A stretch of DNA of 64,000 nucleotides from Derxia lacustris (GTDB lineage Bacteria > Pseudomonadota > Gammaproteobacteria > Burkholderiales > Burkholderiaceae_E), in assembly GCF_002105195.1 (NCBI RefSeq), contig NZ_MUHU01000025.1:124001-188000 (forward strand), written 5' to 3'. The position numbers and the translations under genes were made by a program. Positions within the stretch are counted from its first letter, which is position 1, and each line of letters begins with the position of its first letter. Of this stretch, positions 50,726 through 59,925 are shown in pieces. A model generated the notes under the pieces. The model made no database searches, was not told where the DNA came from, and saw only the letters and a list, made by a program, of their open reading frames with translations.

Positions 50726-50777
50726 CAGTCTATTGTTGGCTAACAGACGAATAAACCCGTCGCAGGCGAATAGACTG
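50726..50777. promoter_or_regulatory. Inverted repeat operator between SDR and LysR genes
   Basis: CAGTCTATT (50726-50734) and its exact reverse complement AATAGACTG (50769-50777) flank a 34-bp centre that contains the related word ACAGACGAATA. Position and symmetry fit recognition and activation sites of the adjacent LysR-type regulator. Confidence 0.6.
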
Positions 50778-50809
50778 TTCAACACCCAAGAACAATTCGG
50801 AGCCCGCCC

Positions 50810-51712
50810 ATGGATCAGCTCGACGCAATGCGCATCTACACGCGGGTGGCCGAACTGGCCAGCTTCACCGACGCCGCCACCCGGCTGGCGCTGCCCAAGG
50901 CCACGATTTCGACCGCCGTGCAAAAGCTCGAAGCCCAGCTCGGCACGCGCCTGCTGCATCGCACCACGCGGCGCGTGCAGATGACCCAGGACGGCCAGGT
51001 GTTCTACGAGCGCTGCAAGGATTTGCTGGCCGACATGGATGAGCTGAACGGCCTGTTCCAGCCCGAGGCGGCCCGGCTCGACGGCCGGCTGCGGGTCGAC
51101 ATGCCGGTCGGCGTGGCGCGCGATCTGGTGCTGCCGGCGCTGCCCGATTTTCTGGCCGCGCATCCGGCCATCGAGCTGGAGCTGAGCGCGACCGACCGCC
51201 GCGTGGACCTGGTGCGCGAGGGCTTCGACTGCGTGCTGCGCGTCGGCGCGCTCGATGAATCGAGTCTGGTGGCGCGGCCGCTCGGGCGCTGGCCGCTTGG
51301 CAATTTCGCGAGCCCCGATTACGTCGCGCGCCACGGCCGGCCCGAGTCGCCGGCCGATCTGGCGCGGCATCGGCTCATCCACTACCAGCCGCTGCTCGGC
51401 GCGCGCACGCCGGGCTTCGAGTATGTGGATGGCGACGGCGCGACCCAGTTCGTCGCCATGCCCGGCGCGCTGGCCGTCAACAGCAGCGAGTGCTACACGG
51501 CGGCCTGTCTGGCCGGGCTGGGCATCGTGCAGTCGCCGGCGTCGGCGCTGCGGCCGCTGGTGGACGCGGGCCGGCTGGTCGAGCTGCTGCCCGAGCATCG
51601 CGCCGCGCCGATGCCGGTGCAGCTGCTGTTCGCCCACCGGCGCCATCTGCCGCGCCGGGTGCGGGTGTTCATGGACTGGATCGAGGCGCTGCTGGCGCCG
51701 CAGCTGATCTAG
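50810..51712 (+). CDS. LysR-family transcriptional regulator
   Basis: A 300-residue LysR-type regulator. The N-terminal helix-turn-helix (FTDAATRLALPKATISTAVQKLE, with RLLHRTTRRV after it) is followed by the periplasmic-binding-protein-like effector domain from about residue 90. The beginning MDQLDAMRIYTRVAELASF is characteristic of the subgroup that sits beside SDR or quinone-type oxidoreductases. It is divergent from the SDR gene, with a long inverted repeat between them, and probably activates or represses it in response to an unknown small molecule. Confidence 0.93.
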   Translation: MDQLDAMRIYTRVAELASFTDAATRLALPKATISTAVQKLEAQLGTRLLHRTTRRVQMTQDGQVFYERCKDLLADMDELNGLFQPEAARLDGRLRVDMPVGVARDLVLPALPDFLAAHPAIELELSATDRRVDLVREGFDCVLRVGALDESSLVARPLGRWPLGNFASPDYVARHGRPESPADLARHRLIHYQPLLGARTPGFEYVDGDGATQFVAMPGALAVNSSECYTAACLAGLGIVQSPASALRPLVDAGRLVELLPEHRAAPMPVQLLFAHRRHLPRRVRVFMDWIEALLAPQLI

Positions 51713-51782
51713 CCGGCGGTTGTGGCCGCGCCCGCCCGGCGGCAGGCTTGGCGCCTTCGCCCACCGCCGCAAGGAAGACCGC

Positions 51783-52823
51783 ATGCCCACGCTCCATCCC
51801 CTGCTCGGCACCGCCCTGCCCATCGTGCAGGCGCCCATGGCCGGCGCCCAGACCGCCCGGCTCGCGCTCGCGGTCGGCGCGGCCGGCGGCCTCGGCTCGC
51901 TGCCCACGGCCGCGCTCGACGCCGCCCGGCTGCGCGACGAACTCGCGCTGCTGCGCGCCAGCAGCCTGCCGTTCAACGTCAACTTCTTCTGCCACACGCC
52001 GCCCGCGGCCGATGCCGCGCGCGAGGCGGCCTGGCAGGCGCGGCTGGCGCCGTTTGCGCGCGAGCTGGGCCTGGACCCAGCCGCGCTGCCGTCCGGCCCC
52101 GGGCGCCAGCCGTTCACGCCGGCGCTGGCCGAGCTGGTCGAGCCGTTCGCGCCGCCGGTGGTGAGCTTTCATTTCGGGCTGCCGGCGCCCGAGCTGCTGG
52201 CGCGCGTCAAGCGCTGGGGCGCCCGGGTGCTGGCCTCGGCCACCACGGTCGACGAGGCGCGCTGGCTCGAAGCGCACGGTGCCGACGGCGTGATCGCGCA
52301 GGGGCTGGAGGCCGGCGGCCATCGCGGCCACTTTCTGAGCGCCGATCTGGCGCGCCAGCCGGGGCTGTTCGCGCTGCTGCCGGCGGTGGTCGATGCGGTG
52401 CGGCTGCCGGTGATCGCCGCCGGCGGCATTGCCGATGCGCGCGGCGTGCGCGCGGCGCTGGCGCTCGGCGCGAGCGCGGTGCAGGTCGGCACCGCCTATC
52501 TGCTCTGCCCCGAGGCCGATACCGGGCCGCTGCATCGCGCCGCGCTGGCCGGGCCCGACGCCGCGCACACCGCGCTGACCGACGTGTTCACCGGCCGGCC
52601 GGCGCGCGGCATCGTCAACCGCGCCATGCGCGAGCTGGGCCCGCTGTGCGCCGACGCGCCGGCATTTCCGCTCGCCGCCGCCGCGCTCGGCCCGCTGCGC
52701 GCAGCCGCCGAGGCGCTGGGCCGCGCCGACTTCACGCCGCTATGGGCCGGGCAGAACGCCGCCGGCTGCCGCGAGATGGGCGCCGCCGAACTCACGCGTG
52801 CGCTGGCCGCCGGGCTCGACTGA
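51783..52823 (+). CDS. Nitronate monooxygenase family protein
   Basis: A 346-residue FMN-dependent TIM-barrel enzyme of the nitronate monooxygenase (2-nitropropane dioxygenase) family. It has the N-terminal PIVQAPMAG, the central QGLEAGGHRG, and the FMN phosphate motif AAGGIADARGVRAALALGASAVQVGT. These enzymes detoxify propionate-3-nitronate and other alkyl nitronates. I chose the ATG at 51783 behind AAGGAAG. It runs in the same direction as the LysR gene 70 bp upstream but need not be co-regulated. Confidence 0.9.
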   Translation: MPTLHPLLGTALPIVQAPMAGAQTARLALAVGAAGGLGSLPTAALDAARLRDELALLRASSLPFNVNFFCHTPPAADAAREAAWQARLAPFARELGLDPAALPSGPGRQPFTPALAELVEPFAPPVVSFHFGLPAPELLARVKRWGARVLASATTVDEARWLEAHGADGVIAQGLEAGGHRGHFLSADLARQPGLFALLPAVVDAVRLPVIAAGGIADARGVRAALALGASAVQVGTAYLLCPEADTGPLHRAALAGPDAAHTALTDVFTGRPARGIVNRAMRELGPLCADAPAFPLAAAALGPLRAAAEALGRADFTPLWAGQNAAGCREMGAAELTRALAAGLD

Positions 52824-52922
52824 GCCGGGCTGCATCTGGAAACACACTTCAGCCGGCGTTCAGCCGGCACGGCGCGCGCCGGACTAGGCTAGGCCGGTCA
52901 TCACTGCCCGGGCCTGACCATC

Positions 52923-54515
52923 GTGAATCTCCGTCTTACGCAAACCACCGGCCGCCGCGCCTTTCTGCGCGCCGGGCTGGCCGGCGCCGGCGCACTGGCG
53001 CTGACGCGCGCCCTGCCCGCAGCGCAGGCCGCCGACCTTGCCAGCGCCAATCCGGCCATCGGCGAGGACACCCATGTGCTCGCCCGGCTGGCCTTCGGCC
53101 CGGCCGCGCCCGACCGCGCCCGGCTGCGCAGCCTCGGCATCGACGGCTGGATCGCCGAGCAGCTCACGCCCGAGCGCATCGCGCTGCCGGCCGATCTGCA
53201 AGCCGATCTCGATGCGCTGCCCACGCAGAAGCTGTCGCAGTACGGGCTGCTGACGCGCTACCGCGAGTCGCTCGCCGCCGGCAAGAAGGACGACGCCGGC
53301 AAGGCGCTGCGGCGCGAGCTGGTGCAGACCGTGGCGCTGGAGGACGGCCAGGCCCGGCTGCTGCGCGCGCTGCGCAGCCCGCGCCAGCTGGAGGAGGTGA
53401 TGACCGAGTTCTGGTTCAACCACTTCAACGTGTTTGCCGACAAGGGGCCGATCAAGCTGCTGGCCGGCAATTACGAGCGCGAGGCGATCCGGCCGCATGC
53501 CTTCGGCCGCTTCCGCGACCTGCTCGGCGCCACCGCGCGCCATCCGGCGATGCTGTTCTATCTCGACAACTGGATCTCGGTGGCGGCGGGCAAGACCCTG
53601 CCCGGCGGCCGCAACTCCGGCCTCAACGAGAACTACGCGCGCGAGCTGATGGAGCTGCACACGCTCGGCGTGGACGGCGGCTACAGCCAGAAGGACGTGA
53701 CCGAGCTGGCGCGCATGCTGACCGGCTGGACCTACAACGCGCAGAAGGACGCGCCCTCGGTGTTCGGCTTCGATCCCAAACGGCATGACGACGAGCCCAA
53801 GGTCTGGCTCGGCCAGACGATTGCGCCGGCCGGCGAGGCCGAGGGCGAGCGCGCGCTCGACACCCTGGCGCGCCATCCGGCCACGGCGAAGCACATCGGC
53901 TTCAAGCTGGCCCAGACCTTCGTCGCCGACGCGCCGCCGCCGGCGCTGGTCGACCGGCTGGCGCGCCGCTTCGGCGACACCGATGGCGACATCCGCGAAG
54001 TGCTGCGCACGCTGTTCGCCAGCGCCGAGTTCCGCGCGCCGGCGGTGCGCGGCGCCAAGTTCAAGACGCCCTACCGGCAGGTGGTGAGCGCGGTGCGCGT
54101 GGCCGGCATCGCGGTGGAAAACGCGCTGCCGCTGCGCGCGGTGCTGACCCAGGCCGGCATGCCGCTGTACGGCTGCGTCACGCCCGACGGCTGGCACGAC
54201 ACCGAGGAGGCCTGGCTCAATCCCGACGCCGTCGCGCGCCGGGTCAACTTCGCCAGCACGCTGGCGGCCGGCCGGCTGCCGCTCGGCAGGCCCTTCGAGG
54301 CGCTGGTGGAAGCGCCGGTGCCCGACCGGGCGATGGCCGAGGATGCGGCGCCGGCCCGGCCCACGCCGGTGCGCGCCGAGCCGCTCGACGCCGCCGCGCT
54401 GCTCGCCACGCTCGGCGACGCGATCTCGCCGCGCACCCGCGACGCGGTGCAGCAGGCGCGGCCCGAACTGCGCGCCGCGCTGGTGCTCGGCAGCCCGGAC
54501 TTCATGCGCCACTGA
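52923..54515 (+). CDS. DUF1800 family exported protein
   Basis: A 530-residue protein of the DUF1800 family. It has a twin-arginine-type signal (GRRAFLRAGLAGAGALAL) and the family pattern HVLARLAFGP near 56, FWFNHFNV, LNENYARELMELHTLGV and LTGWTYN. The family is found in many Proteobacteria and Planctomycetes, nearly always beside a DUF1501 gene as here, and its biochemical role is unknown. The start is a GTG at 52923, the only one that keeps the whole Tat signal. Confidence 0.88.
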   Translation: MNLRLTQTTGRRAFLRAGLAGAGALALTRALPAAQAADLASANPAIGEDTHVLARLAFGPAAPDRARLRSLGIDGWIAEQLTPERIALPADLQADLDALPTQKLSQYGLLTRYRESLAAGKKDDAGKALRRELVQTVALEDGQARLLRALRSPRQLEEVMTEFWFNHFNVFADKGPIKLLAGNYEREAIRPHAFGRFRDLLGATARHPAMLFYLDNWISVAAGKTLPGGRNSGLNENYARELMELHTLGVDGGYSQKDVTELARMLTGWTYNAQKDAPSVFGFDPKRHDDEPKVWLGQTIAPAGEAEGERALDTLARHPATAKHIGFKLAQTFVADAPPPALVDRLARRFGDTDGDIREVLRTLFASAEFRAPAVRGAKFKTPYRQVVSAVRVAGIAVENALPLRAVLTQAGMPLYGCVTPDGWHDTEEAWLNPDAVARRVNFASTLAAGRLPLGRPFEALVEAPVPDRAMAEDAAPARPTPVRAEPLDAAALLATLGDAISPRTRDAVQQARPELRAALVLGSPDFMRH

Positions 54516-54649
54516 GGGCGCGCCAACGCCACCGACAGCGCGCCAACCCGCGCCGCCCCGTACATCGCCCACCGCGCCGCCGCATCCGCCGCGCCAGCCC
54601 ACATCGCGCCGCCCATGGCGGCGGCGCCCATCGTTTCGCAGGAGGTTCC

Positions 54650-55966
54650 ATGCACCGTCGCAACTTGCTCAAGGCCGTGGCGCTCGCCGCCGGCGGCCTC
54701 GCCCTGCCCGTGGGCCGCAGCGCCTGGGCGCTGATGCCGCCGGCCGGCCGCGCCAGTGCCGCCGCGGTCGATGCCGCCGCCAGCGGCGCCGGTCGCGACG
54801 ACAGCGCGCCGCGCCTGGTCGTGGTGTTTCTGCGCGGCGCGATCGACGGGCTCAGCATCGTCGCGCCGCATGCCGAGCCGAGCTATGCGGCGCGCCGGCC
54901 GACCATCGCGCTGGCCGCGCCCGGCAAGGATGGCGGCGCGCTCGACCTCGACGGCCGCTTCGGCCTGCATCCGGCGCTGTCGATGCTGCTGCCGCTGTGG
55001 CAGTCGGGCACGCTCGGCTTCGTCCACGCCAGCGGCTCGCCCGATGCCACGCGCTCGCATTTCGACGCCCAGTTCTTCATGGAATCGGGCACGCCGGGGC
55101 GCAAGTCGACCGCCGACGGCTGGCTCAACCGGCTGCTTGGCGGACTGCCGGCCACGGCCGAGCAACGCGCCGCGCCGGTACGCGCGGTGAGCATCGGCCA
55201 GTCGCTGCCGCAGATCTGGGCCGGCCGCGAGACCGTGGCCAACATCGCCAGCGGCCGCAGCGCCACCGCGCCCAGCGTGCTCGACCGGCCGGCCGTGGCC
55301 GAAGCCTTCGACCGCCTGTATGCCGGCGACGATGCGCTCGGCCGCGCCTACCGCAAGGGCCAGGACGCGCGCCAGGAGCTGCTCGACCTGAACGACGCCG
55401 CCAGCGTCGACCGCGAGATGAAGGCCGCCAGCAATGGCGCGCCGCTGCCGGCCGGCTTCAGCGAGGACTGCCGGCGCCTGGGCCAGATGATGCGCAAGGA
55501 CGCGCGGGTGCAGCTCGGTTTCATGGCCGTGGGCGGCTGGGACACCCATACCGGCGAAGGCGCGGCGACCGGCCATCTGGCGGCGCGACTGGCCCAGCTG
55601 GGCAAGGGCCTGGCCACGCTGCCCGAGGCGCTCGGCCCGGCCTGGGCCAATACCGTGGTGGTGGTGATGTCGGAATTCGGCCGCACCGCCGCCGAGAACG
55701 GCAATCGCGGCACCGACCACGGCCACGGCAATGCGATGTGGCTGCTCGGCGGCCCGGTGGCCGGCGGCAAGGTGCACGGCCGCTGGCCCGGGCTGGACGA
55801 CAGCGCGCTCTACGAGGGCCGCGATCTGGCCATCACCACCGACTTCCGCGACGTGTATGCCGCGCTGGCCGAGCGCCATCTGCGCCTGCCGTCGGCGCGG
55901 CTGGCCGAGGTGTTTCCGGATTTCCGGCCGGGGGATGGGGTCGGGAAGGGCGTGCTGCGCGGGTGA
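54650..55966 (+). CDS. DUF1501 family exported protein
   Basis: A 438-residue DUF1501 protein, distantly related to sulfatase/alkaline-phosphatase-fold enzymes. It has an N-terminal twin-arginine signal (RRNLLKAVALAAGGLALP), then VVVFLRGAIDGLSIV, GWDTHTGEG and SEFGRTAAENGNRGTDHGHGN, where the Asp/His clusters could bind metal. It pairs with the DUF1800 gene 134 bp upstream. The two are probably exported together by Tat in the folded state; substrate unknown. A good GGAGG ribosome site precedes the ATG. Confidence 0.9.
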   Translation: MHRRNLLKAVALAAGGLALPVGRSAWALMPPAGRASAAAVDAAASGAGRDDSAPRLVVVFLRGAIDGLSIVAPHAEPSYAARRPTIALAAPGKDGGALDLDGRFGLHPALSMLLPLWQSGTLGFVHASGSPDATRSHFDAQFFMESGTPGRKSTADGWLNRLLGGLPATAEQRAAPVRAVSIGQSLPQIWAGRETVANIASGRSATAPSVLDRPAVAEAFDRLYAGDDALGRAYRKGQDARQELLDLNDAASVDREMKAASNGAPLPAGFSEDCRRLGQMMRKDARVQLGFMAVGGWDTHTGEGAATGHLAARLAQLGKGLATLPEALGPAWANTVVVVMSEFGRTAAENGNRGTDHGHGNAMWLLGGPVAGGKVHGRWPGLDDSALYEGRDLAITTDFRDVYAALAERHLRLPSARLAEVFPDFRPGDGVGKGVLRG

Positions 55967-56067
55967 GGTGGCGAAACCATCGGCGCATCCTCGGCGGTCG
56001 GGCCATCATCCGGCCTTGACCGCGCCGCCGGCGCTGCCCGTCACGCCGCTCACCACAGAGGAAGCGC

Positions 56068-56457
56068 ATGAAATTCGGCTACACCATCGTCTACGTCAGC
56101 TCGGTCGCCGATGCGCTCGCGTTCTATGAAGCGGCCTTCGGCTTCAGCCGGCGCTTCCTGCACGAGTCCGGCAGCTATGGCGAGCTCGACACCGGCGCCA
56201 CCACGCTGGCGTTTGCCGCGCACGAGCTCGGCGCCGCCCACTTCCCGGCCGGCTATCGCAAGGTCGACGACGGCGGCACGCCGCTCGGCATCGAGCTGGG
56301 CCTTGTCTGCGCCGACGTGCCGGCCGCCTTCGACCGCGCGGTCGCCGCCGGCGCCGAGCCGCTGGTGGCGCCGGCCGCGATGCCCTGGGGCCAGACCGTG
56401 GCCTGGGTGCGCGGCAAGGACGGCACGCTGGTCGAGCTGTGCACGGCAATCGGCTGA
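56068..56457 (+). CDS. VOC-superfamily (glyoxalase-like) protein
   Basis: A 129-residue vicinal-oxygen-chelate protein with the two beta-alpha-beta-beta-beta halves (YTIVYVSSVADALAFYEAAFGF at the start, and GQTVAWVRGKDGTLVELC at the end). Members bind a metal and act as glyoxalases, dioxygenases or resistance proteins. This one resembles the small uncharacterised group, so no substrate is proposed. It stands alone between unrelated genes in the same direction. Confidence 0.87.
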   Translation: MKFGYTIVYVSSVADALAFYEAAFGFSRRFLHESGSYGELDTGATTLAFAAHELGAAHFPAGYRKVDDGGTPLGIELGLVCADVPAAFDRAVAAGAEPLVAPAAMPWGQTVAWVRGKDGTLVELCTAIG

Positions 56458-56538
56458 CATGGCGCGCCGCCCACCGCAAGACCGCAACACAGCCTCGCTA
56501 GCCTCGGGCGCCCGCCTCCACCCTTTGCACTGCCGCCC

Positions 56539-57420
56539 ATGACACGCATCGAGGTCCAGCTCGAACTGCATTACGAGGTCGATGCCTTCGGCGCCGATTT
56601 CGTGTTCAACCTGCATGCCGCCTTCACGCCGCAGCAGGCGGTGTGGAACGAGCGGCTCACGCTGAACCAGCCGGTGCCCACGCTGCTGCATGCCGATCCG
56701 GCCACCGGCACCCGCTTTCTGCGCCTGAGCGCGCTGCCCGGCCCGCTCACGCTCGGCTACAGCGCCGCCATCGAGCTGACGCACTTCTTCGCCGATCCGC
56801 TGCTGCTGACCGAGCAGCCGGTGCCGGCGCTGCCGCCCGAGGTGCTGCCCTATGTCTTCCCGAGCCGCTATTGCGAGTCGGACCGGCTGGTCAAGTTCGC
56901 CATCGCCGAGTTCGGCCATCTGCCGCGCGGCCACGGCCGGGCCCAGGCCATCTGCGACTGGGTGCGCGGCCATGTGACCTATGCCGCCAACACCACCGAC
57001 ACCAACACCTCGGCCGCCAACACCCTGCTCGACCGCGTCGGCGTGTGCCGCGATTTCGCGCATCTGATGATTGCGCTGTGCCGCGCGGTCAACCTGCCGG
57101 CGCGCTTTGCGACCGGCACCGATTACGGCGCCATGCCCGCCAACGGCCGGCTCGATTTCCACGCTTACGTTGAGGTGTGGCTCGGCGACCGCTGGTATCT
57201 GTTCGATCCGGCCGGCACCGCGATTCCGATGGCGCTGATCCGCTTCGGCACCGGCCGCGATGCGGCCGACGTGGCCTTCGCGACCATCTTCGGCAACGTG
57301 ATCTCGCGCGCGCCCGATGTGCGCGCCGTCGCCATCGAGGACCTGGATCGCGGCGTGACCCTGCCCTGGCATTGCTGGCAGGCGCTCAGCACCGACGCCG
57401 GGCCGGGCCGGCGCTACTGA
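56539..57420 (+). CDS. Transglutaminase-like cysteine protein
   Basis: A 293-residue protein with a beta-rich N-terminal domain (1-110) and a transglutaminase-like papain-fold domain carrying Cys170 (RVGVCRDFAHL), His208 (DFHAYVEVWL) and Asp223 (LFDPAG), a complete triad. In bacteria this family often acts as a peptidase or amidase. There is no signal peptide, so it is probably cytoplasmic. Its stop is 13 bp from the convergent TonB-receptor stop. Confidence 0.88.
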   Translation: MTRIEVQLELHYEVDAFGADFVFNLHAAFTPQQAVWNERLTLNQPVPTLLHADPATGTRFLRLSALPGPLTLGYSAAIELTHFFADPLLLTEQPVPALPPEVLPYVFPSRYCESDRLVKFAIAEFGHLPRGHGRAQAICDWVRGHVTYAANTTDTNTSAANTLLDRVGVCRDFAHLMIALCRAVNLPARFATGTDYGAMPANGRLDFHAYVEVWLGDRWYLFDPAGTAIPMALIRFGTGRDAADVAFATIFGNVISRAPDVRAVAIEDLDRGVTLPWHCWQALSTDAGPGRRY

Positions 57421-57433
57421 ACGCCGCCGCGCG

Positions 57434-59719
57434 TCAGATCTTGAGTTCCCAGCGCACCGACACCACCGGATTGGTCCGCTGCGTGGTGCTCGTGGTCTGG
57501 GTGATGCCCGAGGCGGCGACGATGCTGCCGCCGCTCAGGTAGTCGCGGCCCGACACGTTGCTGGCCGCCAGCCGCAGCTGCGAGGCCGGCGTGAAGGCCC
57601 AGACGCCGAACACGTCCACGCCGATCTTGGTGCCGCTGCGGCTTTCCTGCGTGGGCGAGGTCTGCACCACGGTCACCGGCGTCCAGGTGACGCCGCTGCC
57701 CAGCGTGAGCGGCAGGCCGGCCACCTTGCCGTCGGCGCTCAGGCTGCCCTGGGCCTTGGGCTGCTGGTCGAGCCGGTTGTCCGGGCCCGGAATGCCGTCC
57801 ACATGCGAGCGGTAGAAGCTGACGCTCGCCTTCAGGTTGACCGGCGTGGCGCCGGTCCACAGCTCGTCGGTGCTGGCGCGCGCCTCCAGCTCGATGCCGC
57901 GCGTGACCGCATCGCCGACGTTCTCGGGCCGCGTGAACCAGCGCGGCGTGTCCGACCACGGCACGCTGCCGAAGCTCGTCACCGAGCGGATCAGGTCGGT
58001 GATGCGGCGCTGGAAGAAGCCGATGCTGGTCACGCCGCGCCGGCCGATGTAGTGCTCGTAGGCCAGGTCGATGCCGGTGGCGAGTTCTGGCTTGAGATCG
58101 GGATTGCCGACGCTGTCGGCATTGCTCGGATCGTTGGGCCGCACCGACAGCGTGGGCAGGCCCGACAGCTGGCCGAGCTGCGGCGCCTTGTAGCTGCGCG
58201 TGAGGCTCAGGCGCACCTGGTCGCGCGTCGATTCATCGGGCTTCCAGGCCACATGGAACAGCGGCGACCAGACCGAGCTGGTGTTGTCGCTCTGGCTGCC
58301 GGCGGTGCGGCTGGTGGTGGCGATCTGCTCCCAGCGCAGCCCGGCATAGGCCGACCAGGCCGGCGAGAACTCCCATTCATCCTGGGCCCAGCCGGCCAGG
58401 GTGCGGATGGTGGAATCGGTCTCGGTGCCAAAGCCGGCCAGCTGCGACACGCCGTTTTCGACCGAAGTCTTGGTCTGGCCGCGCTTGGCGCGTTCCACTT
58501 CCCAGCCAGCCACGAGGCTGTGGCCGCTCTCCAGCGGCAGGCTGACCTTGCCCTTGTTGTTGATCGTGCGGTCGGTGCTGCGGTTGTCGGTATCGAGCGT
58601 GCGGCTCTGGCTGCCGTTGGCGCCGAACTCGTCGCGCGCCGCCTTGTTGCGGTTCTCCGAGCCGCCCAGGCTCAGATCGAGCTGGAGCCGCGCGCCATCG
58701 TCATTGAGCCGGTGCTGCCATTGCGCGCTGATGCGGCCGTTGGCATCGCTGTTGTCGCCGTCGGTATGGCTGGTCGCGTAGGGCGCGGTGCCGAGCGGCT
58801 GAGTGAGCTGGCTGCGCGTGTCGGTCGTGCCACGCAGCGCGAACAGGAAGGGCATGAGCACGAACTGGTCGCCGCCGGCCAGCCGCCATTGCACGCGCGA
58901 GCCCAGATGCAGGCCCTGGCGCTCGCCGATGGAACGCGCGGTCTCGTTGCGGTCGGCCAGCAAGGCGCCGCTCGCGGTGTCGAAGGTCTGCGTGCGGGTC
59001 GAGGTCTCGGTGAGCTGGTCGGAATGGAACACCGAGGTCGAGAAGTTGTAGGCGTTGCCGTCGCCGAAGCGGTCGTTGCGCGTCAGCGAGGCGCGCGGCG
59101 AGAAGCGGCCGTGCTCGACCGAGGTTTCGAGCTTGACCTCGGTGCTGCTCAGGTTGAGCGCCTCGCGCAGCACGATGTTGATGACGCCGGCGATGGCGCG
59201 GGTGCCGAACTCGGCGGTCGGCGCCTTCATGATCTCGATGCGCTCGATCTGCTCGGGCGAGAGGGTGTCGATCGAGAAGCCCGGCGGGATGCGCTCGCCG
59301 TTGATGAGCACCATCGTGTAGCCGTTGCCGAGGCCGCGCATGCGCACATCGCCGCCCGGGCGCCCGGGCGGGCCGCCGAGCGTCACGCCGGGCAGGCGCC
59401 GCAGCACGTCGCCCACGTTGCTGTCGCCGAACTGGTTGATCTCGTCGCGGCCGATGACGGTCTTGGGCGCGGTCGACAGGCGCCGCGCATCGACCTCGCT
59501 GCGCTGGCCGCCGGTGATCTGCACCGTGTCGAGCGTGAGGTTGCCGGGCTTGGCGGCGCTGGCCGGGCGCGCGGCGTCGGCGGGCTTGGCGGCGGGATCG
59601 GCCGGCACGGCGGCCTGCTGGGCCAGCAGCGCGGGCGAGGCAAAGGCCAGCACAAGCGCCAGGGCAAGGCGCGACGGACGCGGCGCGCGAGCGCCGGCAG
59701 GGCAAGGAAGGGAGGGCAT
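57434..59719 (-). CDS. TonB-dependent outer-membrane receptor
   Basis: A 761-residue receptor. The signal peptide (about 1-33, ending LLAQ) is followed by an Ala/Pro/Lys-rich linker and a TonB-box-like segment before the plug (about 70-190; DVLRRLPGVTLGGPPGRPGGDVRMRGLGNGYTMVLINGERI). The 22-strand barrel follows and ends in VSVRWELKI. The final residue is not the usual Phe. The plug resembles receptors for polymers or complex organics (IEIMKAPTAEFGTRAIAGVINIVLRE), and the substrate is unknown. No siderophore or cobalamin genes are adjacent. The 206-bp upstream region shows no clear Fur box. Confidence 0.9.
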   Translation of the reverse strand: MPSLPCPAGARAPRPSRLALALVLAFASPALLAQQAAVPADPAAKPADAARPASAAKPGNLTLDTVQITGGQRSEVDARRLSTAPKTVIGRDEINQFGDSNVGDVLRRLPGVTLGGPPGRPGGDVRMRGLGNGYTMVLINGERIPPGFSIDTLSPEQIERIEIMKAPTAEFGTRAIAGVINIVLREALNLSSTEVKLETSVEHGRFSPRASLTRNDRFGDGNAYNFSTSVFHSDQLTETSTRTQTFDTASGALLADRNETARSIGERQGLHLGSRVQWRLAGGDQFVLMPFLFALRGTTDTRSQLTQPLGTAPYATSHTDGDNSDANGRISAQWQHRLNDDGARLQLDLSLGGSENRNKAARDEFGANGSQSRTLDTDNRSTDRTINNKGKVSLPLESGHSLVAGWEVERAKRGQTKTSVENGVSQLAGFGTETDSTIRTLAGWAQDEWEFSPAWSAYAGLRWEQIATTSRTAGSQSDNTSSVWSPLFHVAWKPDESTRDQVRLSLTRSYKAPQLGQLSGLPTLSVRPNDPSNADSVGNPDLKPELATGIDLAYEHYIGRRGVTSIGFFQRRITDLIRSVTSFGSVPWSDTPRWFTRPENVGDAVTRGIELEARASTDELWTGATPVNLKASVSFYRSHVDGIPGPDNRLDQQPKAQGSLSADGKVAGLPLTLGSGVTWTPVTVVQTSPTQESRSGTKIGVDVFGVWAFTPASQLRLAASNVSGRDYLSGGSIVAASGITQTTSTTQRTNPVVSVRWELKI

Positions 59720-59925
59720 GGGGGTTCTGCGCGCGGAAGGCTATCGGTCCCGTACTCCGTACGGGTGTTGGGCGCGCGCGAGTTTGCCGCAGTGCGGGGC
59801 AGGTTTTGCGCCGGCGGCGCAGGAAGTTTTCCCGGCTGCCTGCTTTGGGCGGCGACGCCGTTGGCTATGGGCGGCGCCGACGTTGCGGCAATGCGTCAGT
59901 GGCCACTGCGCCGCCCGGCCCGGGC

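Noticed and set aside
59720..59925. Possible cobalamin riboswitch upstream of the TonB receptor (words like GCCACTG, GGGAA and CCTGCC in that order on the minus strand)
   Set aside because: The 5' half of the aptamer would fall inside the acuI coding region and its conserved core is absent. The B12-box is only a partial match.
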